From: Halanaerobiales bacterium
Lineage (GTDB): Bacteria; Bacillota_F; Halanaerobiia; DY22613
Length of the DNA: 26,957 nt
Reading direction: 5' to 3'
Assembly (NCBI GenBank): GCA_023128035.1
Contig: JAGMES010000054.1
Span: 1-26,957, forward strand
Shown here: positions 22,546-26,957 of the stretch, piece by piece
Numbering within the stretch: position 1 is the stretch's first letter
Layout of the letters: each line of letters begins with the position of its first letter
Notes under the pieces: generated by a model
What the model saw: the letters and a program-made list of their open reading frames with translations, nothing else
The model's database searches: none
What the model was told of the DNA's origin: nothing
Made by a program: the position numbers and the translations under genes

Positions 22546-24027
22546 ATGCAGGAGTTTAATATCTATCAGGATATTGCGGAGCGCACAGGTGGTGATATAT
22601 ATATAGGTGTAGTAGGGCCAGTTCGAACAGGAAAGTCAACATTTATCAAGCGTTTTATGGATTTGTTGGTTCTTCCAAATATAAAAAGAGGTTATGACCA
22701 TGACCGGGCAGTTGACGAAATGCCCCAAAGTGGTGGTGGAAGAACAATCATGACAACTGAGCCTAAGTTTGTTCCTGATGAAGCATCAATGGTTACAATC
22801 AATGATGTGATAAACTTTAGAGTTCGTTTAGTAGATTGTGTTGGTTATACTGTGCCTGGCGCTTTGGGATATGAGGATGAGAATGGGAGTCCACGTATGG
22901 TACTTACTCCATGGTTTGACCATGAGATCCCATTTCAGGAGGCCTCAGAAATTGGAACACAACGAGTTATTCAGGATCATTCAACAATTGGTCTTGTTCT
23001 TACTACTGATGGTTCAATTACTGATCTGCCTCGTGAGAATTATATTCAGGCTGAAGAAAGAGTAATTTATGAATTACAAGATTTAGGTAAACCTTTCTTA
23101 ATAGTTTTAAATTCAACCGATCCGAATGGTCCAATTGCACGAAAATTAGCTGATAATTTACGTGTGAAATATGGGGTACCTGTTGTTCCAGTTGATTGTC
23201 AACATTTGAAAAAAGAAGATATTACATATATTTTACAGGAGATATTATATGAATTCCCGATTAGAGAAATTCGGATTAAAATGCCAGAATGGTTGGATTC
23301 ATTAGATGAAAATCATTGGTTGAGTCAGGAGTATAAACGAGTTATCAGGGAAGCTGTGTATGATATTCAGCGTCTTAGAGATATAGATCGAGCAGTGACG
23401 GGACTTTCTAATTGTGAATTTACCCATGAAGTAGTGCTAGAAGAATTAAACATGGGTGAAGGGGCTGCAAAAGTTATTGTGAATGTTCAGAATAATTTAT
23501 TCTATCAACTACTTGAGGAATTTACTGGACATCAAATTAATGACAATCGAGATCTATTCTCTTTAGTTCAAGAACTGAGTTATGCAAAAAAAGAATATGA
23601 CAGGGTTGCTAGAGCATTGATGGATGTAGAGGAGCATGGTTATGGAATTGTTACTCCACAGCTTGAAGAAATGATCTTTGATGAACCTGAAATGATCAAA
23701 AGAGGAACTCAATTTGGAGTTAAACTAAGAGCAAAAGCTCCATCTATTCATATGATTAGAGCTGATATTACTACTGAGGTTACACCAGTTGTTGGTACTG
23801 AGAAACAATGTGAAGAATTGATTCAATTTTTGTGTGATGAATTTGAAAAAAATCCAAGCGCTATTTGGGATAGTGATTTTCTTGGCCGTTCTCTTCATGA
23901 TCTGATAAGAGAAGGAATTCAAAATAAACTTCATAGAATGCCTGAAAATGCTCGTGAGAAACTTCAAGATACTCTTCAAAAGATTATTAATGAGGGTAGT
24001 GGAGGGCTAATTTGTATTATTTTGTAG
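22546..24027 (+). CDS. spoIVA: Stage IV sporulation protein A, coat basement ATPase
   Basis: SpoIVA polymerises on the outer forespore membrane, using ATP, to form the base of the spore coat. The 493-residue protein aligns end to end with Bacillus SpoIVA (492). It has DIAERTGGDIYIGVVG, Walker A GPVRTGKST with Lys30 in the same position, TTEPKFVP, VDCVGYTVPGA, and the conserved C-terminus NEGSGGLICIIL needed for membrane binding. The ATG at 22546 follows AAGGAGGGG. It is the clearest proof that the organism forms endospores. It is monocistronic, between two strong terminators. Confidence 0.97.
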   Translation: MQEFNIYQDIAERTGGDIYIGVVGPVRTGKSTFIKRFMDLLVLPNIKRGYDHDRAVDEMPQSGGGRTIMTTEPKFVPDEASMVTINDVINFRVRLVDCVGYTVPGALGYEDENGSPRMVLTPWFDHEIPFQEASEIGTQRVIQDHSTIGLVLTTDGSITDLPRENYIQAEERVIYELQDLGKPFLIVLNSTDPNGPIARKLADNLRVKYGVPVVPVDCQHLKKEDITYILQEILYEFPIREIRIKMPEWLDSLDENHWLSQEYKRVIREAVYDIQRLRDIDRAVTGLSNCEFTHEVVLEELNMGEGAAKVIVNVQNNLFYQLLEEFTGHQINDNRDLFSLVQELSYAKKEYDRVARALMDVEEHGYGIVTPQLEEMIFDEPEMIKRGTQFGVKLRAKAPSIHMIRADITTEVTPVVGTEKQCEELIQFLCDEFEKNPSAIWDSDFLGRSLHDLIREGIQNKLHRMPENAREKLQDTLQKIINEGSGGLICIIL

Positions 24028-24033
24028 TTTTTG

Positions 24034-24066
24034 AAGGTCTAGACGAAAAAAAGTCTAGACCTTTTT
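24034..24066 (+). terminator. Rho-independent terminator after spoIVA
   Basis: AAGGTCTAGAC (24034-24044) pairs perfectly with GTCTAGACCTT (24053-24063) around an 8-base A-rich loop, ending in T5, seven bases after the stop. Confidence 0.93.
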
Positions 24067-24105
24067 AGATTTTAACTAATTTTTTTTGTGGATATTGGAA
24101 AAATT

Positions 24106-24134
24106 TTTACTGAGAAGCAGGAAAAGCTTTATAT
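24106..24134 (+). promoter_or_regulatory. Candidate hup promoter
   Basis: TTTACT (24106-24111), 17 bases and TTATAT (24129-24134). A moderate match to sigma-A boxes, about 50 bases before the hup start. The spacer contains GCAGGA, part of a motif seen in other intergenic regions of the window. Confidence 0.4.
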
Positions 24135-24182
24135 ATCACGAATAAGGTTAAATTAGATATGGCTCAAAGGAGGTGAAGATCA

Positions 24183-24479
24183 ATGACTAAGACTGATTTG
24201 ATCGATAAGGTAGCAGAAAAGTCTGGATTAACTAAGAAGGATTCAGGTGAAGCTGTTACTGCTGTATTTGAAGCAGTTGTAGAATTTTTAGCTGAGGAGT
24301 CTAATAAACCAGAAGCTGAGCGTGAAAAAGTTCAGATTATTGGTTTTGGTAGTTTTGAAGTTAAAGATCGGGACGCTCGTAAGGGGCGCAATCCTAGAAC
24401 TGGTAAAGAGATTGAAATTCCTGCTCGTTCTGTTCCAATATTTAAAGCAGGTAAAGCTTTAAAAGAAAGTGTACAATAA
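24183..24479 (+). CDS. hup: DNA-binding protein HU
   Basis: HU bends and compacts DNA. The 98-residue protein has the family start [16 protein letters not shown], the core [21 protein letters not shown] and the DNA-intercalating arm ([12 protein letters not shown], with Pro71). It carries about eight extra residues (SNKPEAER, near 40-47) between the helical part and the first strand compared with HBsu. AAAGGAGGTGA precedes the ATG. Single gene with its own terminator; the hup-after-spoIVA order is common in Firmicutes. Confidence 0.95.
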   Translation: MTKTDLIDKVAEKSGLTKKDSGEAVTAVFEAVVEFLAEESNKPEAEREKVQIIGFGSFEVKDRDARKGRNPRTGKEIEIPARSVPIFKAGKALKESVQ

Positions 24480-24496
24480 CAATTGAAATTTTACTT

Positions 24497-24534
24497 AAAG
24501 TAGAAAGGGTAAATCTCTTTCTACTTTTATTTTT
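24497..24534 (+). terminator. Rho-independent terminator after hup
   Basis: AAAGTAGAAAG (24497-24507) pairs with CTTTCTACTTT (24517-24527) around a 9-base loop, followed by a T-rich tail. Confidence 0.9.
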
Positions 24535-24648
24535 GTGGCATGTCTTTCATAAACCGACGTATTACATATAGACTATTTTCAAATGATCACATACTTTAGC
24601 TCTCTCAAGAATATAATTAACTAATCTAACGGAGTTGGAGTGTTGAAG

Positions 24649-25938
24649 ATGAAGCGTATTCTAAGAATCAACGAGAAGGGGCTTCAGCCTGCTTCTAAAA
24701 CGCCACAAAAACAGATTGTAATAGTAGGGGCTAATGATATAGGAATACACTTAGCACAAGCTCTAGGACGGGAGTTTCAGAATGTTTTCTTAATAGATGA
24801 GAGAGAAGAGTTTTTACGGGAATTAGATGAAGAAGTAGATGTTTTAACGATTACAGGTAATCCTATCGCTCTTGAAACTTTAAAACAAGTGGGAATAGGA
24901 GAAGGTACTCAATTGATTGCGGTAACTAAGTCAGATGCTATCAATGTGCTTTTGTTATTATTAGGGCAAAAATTAGGGATTAAAAGAGGTTATGCTCTGG
25001 TTAATGATCTTGATTATTATGAAAGCTTTTTTCATGAGTTCAGCTACTTCCACGGTCATCTTCATTTGATTCATCTTTGGGAATTAGTTGTTCAAAAAAT
25101 TGAGCAAAGATCTAATCTTGAAGTTCGAATCCTTTATACAGATGATAAATACCATAGTTCATTGGTAGCTATTCGTTTTATGAAAGGGCATCCTATGATA
25201 GGTAATAAACTCAAACAAATGAAAATTGGAAATCGTAGTAGGATATTGCATGTGATTAAAAAAGGGGAATTTAGCAACTTAAAGGATCGCATAACCGTTG
25301 AAGTTGAAGATATCTTGATTATTGGTTTAGATTATTTTGAAAAGGAACGGGTAATGCGGCGTTGGTGTCATTTTGATGGAATGAAAAAGGTAATGGTTGG
25401 AGGAGATGGGTTGAATCAGGCTTTAAAAAGTCACTGGCCCGGTTATTTTAAAGGATTGACTTGTGTAGAAAAAAACGTGCTAAAATGCCAGAAGTTGTTG
25501 AGAATTTTAGAAGATGCGTTGATTTTAAGGGGAGATAGCCTAGATGTTTCTCTTTTAAAGGAAGCGGGCATTGAAGAAGCATCAATTTTTTTAGCAGCCT
25601 CTGAAAATGATGAAGTTAATTTGCTCTCTAGTTTATTAGCGAAAAATTTTGGTGTCCCCGAAGTATTGACTATTTTACGTAGACGTCAACATACTGGAAT
25701 GTTGGAAAGTTTAAAGCTAGACAATATTATCTCCATCCCTCAATTAATTGTAGAACATCTTAAAGTTAGGCTCATTTATCATAAATCAGAATCAGTTTTG
25801 GCAAAATTAAGTGTTCAACCCGATAAAAAAGAATTAGAAGAAGGTTTATCATTGGTATATCGGGCTGGAGTTTTAACACCTTTGACTCAGACAAGATTAA
25901 GAGAAGGGGAAGAAATTCTAACGCTTACAATTAATTGA
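24649..25938 (+). CDS. TrkA-like NAD-binding regulatory protein (two Rossmann/TrkA-C halves)
   Basis: The 429-residue protein has the double layout of TrkA, the cytoplasmic gate of potassium transporters. It has a first TrkA-N domain from about residue 22 (IVIVGANDIGIHLAQALG, then FLIDERE and TITGNPI), a TrkA-C-like stretch near 160-225, and a second, weaker pair after about 245 (MVGGDGLNQAL, LRGDSLDVSLLKEAGI). The first nucleotide loop has Asn where the second glycine of GxGxxG is usual, and no TrkH or KtrB gene is nearby, so potassium control is not assured. Starts at GTG 24640, TTG 24643 and ATG 24649 are all possible; the ATG has GGAG eight bases upstream. Confidence 0.82.
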   Translation: MKRILRINEKGLQPASKTPQKQIVIVGANDIGIHLAQALGREFQNVFLIDEREEFLRELDEEVDVLTITGNPIALETLKQVGIGEGTQLIAVTKSDAINVLLLLLGQKLGIKRGYALVNDLDYYESFFHEFSYFHGHLHLIHLWELVVQKIEQRSNLEVRILYTDDKYHSSLVAIRFMKGHPMIGNKLKQMKIGNRSRILHVIKKGEFSNLKDRITVEVEDILIIGLDYFEKERVMRRWCHFDGMKKVMVGGDGLNQALKSHWPGYFKGLTCVEKNVLKCQKLLRILEDALILRGDSLDVSLLKEAGIEEASIFLAASENDEVNLLSSLLAKNFGVPEVLTILRRRQHTGMLESLKLDNIISIPQLIVEHLKVRLIYHKSESVLAKLSVQPDKKELEEGLSLVYRAGVLTPLTQTRLREGEEILTLTIN

Positions 25939-25969
25939 TTGCGGTGTATCGTAGAAGGGAGATGATTTA

Positions 25970-26353
25970 ATGGCAAATAAAGTTTTTCAAATGAAGGAAG
26001 GAATCAACTATTCCCTTTACATCAATAAATATATTTATTCTTCTGGTGATATAATAGAAATGACCCTTAATAAATATAATGTTAGTAATCAAGAAAAAAA
26101 ATTTCGTTATAACACTTCTCAGTATTATGATTTTATTATAAAAAAAGATGAGCAGGTGATCTGGAGATGGTCAGAGGGAAAATATTTTCTTCAGTCTCTT
26201 CAATTCAAACTTCTAGAACCAGGTCAAGATTATTCTGCTCAAGAGGTATGGGAGATTCCTGATGATCTAAATAGTGGTGTTTATAAAGTTGAAGGTATTA
26301 ATCTTGCGTTTCCTCAAGTAAAATTAGAAGTTTCAATAAAAGTAAATAACTAG
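25970..26353 (+). CDS. BsuPI-type intracellular proteinase inhibitor domain protein
   Basis: The 127-residue protein is one BsuPI-like beta domain: IIEMTLNKYNVSN, then YDFIIKKDEQVIWRWSEGKYFLQSL, then LEPGQDYSAQEVWEIP, matching the family pattern YDFxV..G..xWRWSxGxxFxQ..L. In Bacillus the domain inhibits the intracellular serine protease. No signal peptide is visible, which agrees with a cytoplasmic role. It follows the TrkA-like gene by 31 bases with AAGGGAGATG upstream and is probably co-transcribed with it. The hairpin repeat begins four bases after its stop codon. Confidence 0.85.
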   Translation: MANKVFQMKEGINYSLYINKYIYSSGDIIEMTLNKYNVSNQEKKFRYNTSQYYDFIIKKDEQVIWRWSEGKYFLQSLQFKLLEPGQDYSAQEVWEIPDDLNSGVYKVEGINLAFPQVKLEVSIKVNN

Positions 26354-26357
26354 TTTT

Positions 26358-26475
26358 AATGATTTGTCACAAAAAGTAGTCGCAATCACATACTATATAA
26401 AGTACTGAATTAGACGGGTTCAGTACTTTATATAGTATGCGAGTGCGGCTAAAATACTTTTTGTGACGAATCATT
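26358..26475. repeat. Palindromic intergenic repeat, copy 3 (complete, 118 bp)
   Basis: The ends are AATGATT (26358-26364) and AATCATT (26469-26475). The arms CACAAAAAGTAGTCGCA and TGCGGCTAAAATACTTTTTG match copies 1 and 2, including the extra TAAAA on the right arm only. The centre is a perfect 21-base-pair hairpin (26389-26409 with 26419-26439, loop of nine) unrelated to the centre of copy 2. It lies between convergent genes and may end transcription from both sides. Confidence 0.88.
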
Positions 26476-26479
26476 TTTT

Positions 26480-26502
26480 AAAAAAAGCACGCTTATGCGT
26501 GC
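26480..26502 (-). terminator. Terminator of the reverse-strand DUF1540 gene
   Basis: On the - strand, GCACGC, a 4-base loop (ATAA) and GCGTGC are followed by T7. The stem lies eight bases after the DUF1540 stop. Confidence 0.88.
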
Positions 26503-26510
26503 CTATTATT

Positions 26511-26660
26511 TTACATTCCTTTTGGTGTAAAAGTCATACAGTTAACGACTTCTGTAACTTTTGGGTTTTGAGAATTGCTATTGATTTCTATTTCGCTGGC
26601 ATTGCAGAGTTCATTTTTGTTGTATTTGCAATTTGTTACACCACAATAAATCTTTGACAT
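26511..26660 (-). CDS. DUF1540 small cysteine-containing protein
   Basis: This 49-residue reverse-strand protein begins MSKIYCGVTNCKYNKNELC and later has NCMTF, giving four cysteines (6, 11, 19, 41) in the order typical of DUF1540, which probably binds a metal. Clostridia often carry several such short proteins; their function is unknown. The start at 26660 follows AAAGGAGGT (reverse strand, 26667-26675) with seven intervening bases after GGAGG; an ATG six bases earlier (26666) is too close to that site. It has its own terminator and is the only reverse-strand gene in the window. A forward open frame over the same bases is a shadow. Confidence 0.85.
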   Translation of the reverse strand: MSKIYCGVTNCKYNKNELCNASEIEINSNSQNPKVTEVVNCMTFTPKGM

Positions 26661-26873
26661 TTTCATACCTCCTTTGTTAATCTTATTGGTATTAGTTTTT
26701 ACATTAGCTCGAAAAATATGACATTCTGAAATTCTTGCAGATAATAAATATAAAAAGTTTATGCTTTATTTGCAGGGAATTGCCGAAATATCCAGAATAA
26801 TATTTCTGAGGCAGGGAAGTTTATTAATTTTTAGTTTTAAAAAAATGTAAAACCGAAAAGTTTTCAATTTTAA

Positions 26874-26942
26874 GTTCAAGTGAACTCGTCCAGCTAAAGC
26901 TGAACATCGGGGCTTCAGTAGGGGATTCTACCCCCACTGAAG
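26874..26942 (+). mobile_element. Possible right end of an IS200/IS605-type element (remnant)
   Basis: Three hairpins lie in line: GTTCAagTGAAC (26874-26885), CAGCTaaAGCTG (26891-26902), and CTTCAGT with GGGG (26913-26924) pairing to CCCC and ACTGAAG (26931-26942). The sequence ATCGGGGCTTCAGTAGGGG is of the kind I associate with the right ends, and guide-RNA scaffolds, of tnpB-bearing IS200/IS605 elements. No tnpA or tnpB coding sequence is visible upstream. A simple terminator-like structure is the alternative. Confidence 0.35.
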
Positions 26943-26957
26943 ATTAAAAACAATTCC

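Noticed and set aside
24547..24572. Sigma-E-like pair TCATAAA ... CATATAGA before the TrkA-like gene
   Set aside because: The gap is only 11 bases, two shorter than at spoIVA, and the gene has no known sporulation role; likely chance in AT-rich DNA.
26358..26475. CRISPR-like repeat
   Set aside because: The three copies are kilobases apart, with palindromic variable centres and no spacer array or cas genes.
26463..26657. Forward open frame of 64 codons
   Set aside because: It overlaps the hairpin repeat, a reverse terminator and the reverse-strand DUF1540 gene, which has a clear ribosome binding site and family motif.

Overview
The window is AT-rich chromosomal DNA from an endospore-forming, low-GC Firmicute. 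SpoIVA, a SpoIIP-type protein, the YIEGIA/DUF3189 genes, the DUF512 radical-SAM gene, an IspH-S1 fusion and FabK rather than FabI together suggest a clostridial or Halanaerobiales-like anaerobe. The genus cannot be named from the sequence alone. Almost every gene lies on the + strand in tight operons with strong AGGAGG-type ribosome binding sites. No rRNA, tRNA, CRISPR array or intact transposase gene was found.

Layout. (1) 1-7260: a fatty-acid synthesis cluster, fapR-plsX-fabH-fabK-fabD-fabG-acpP-fabF, preceded by a canonical promoter that overlaps two tandem FapR-like operators. (2) 7275-9751: rnc, a YhiN/BaiN-type flavoprotein and an unrecognised membrane-anchored protein, closed by a very long hairpin. 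(3) 9947-13703: cmk, plsC, a 395-base leader rich in RNA structure, and an ispH-rpsA gene fusion. (4) 13859-17913: a poorly described membrane module made of a DUF1614-like membrane protein, a SpoIIP-type amidase, YIEGIA, its small 'capping' partner and two divergent DUF3189 paralogues. (5) 18021-22373: DUF512 radical-SAM protein, der, plsY and gpsA behind a good sigma-A promoter. (6) 22546-24479: spoIVA with a sigma-E-like promoter, then hup. (7) 24649-26353: a TrkA-like protein and a BsuPI-type inhibitor. (8) 26358-26957: a hairpin repeat, a short reverse-strand DUF1540 gene, and a structured sequence resembling the right end of an IS200/IS605 element.

How the genes work together. PlsX, PlsY, PlsC and GpsA with the Fab enzymes make nearly a complete route from malonyl-CoA to phosphatidic acid. 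FapR would couple it to malonyl-CoA. FabZ and acetyl-CoA carboxylase are absent and must be elsewhere. The phospholipid genes are interleaved with sporulation genes, fitting the need for membrane during engulfment, but this link is inference.

The least explained signals are: a family of palindromic intergenic elements (1-32, 5499-5594, 26358-26475) with conserved, asymmetrically bulged arms but unrelated central hairpins; a TAATA microsatellite that forms a ladder of TATAAT boxes before acpP; the structured leader of ispH-rpsA; and the SpoIIP/YIEGIA/DUF3189 module.
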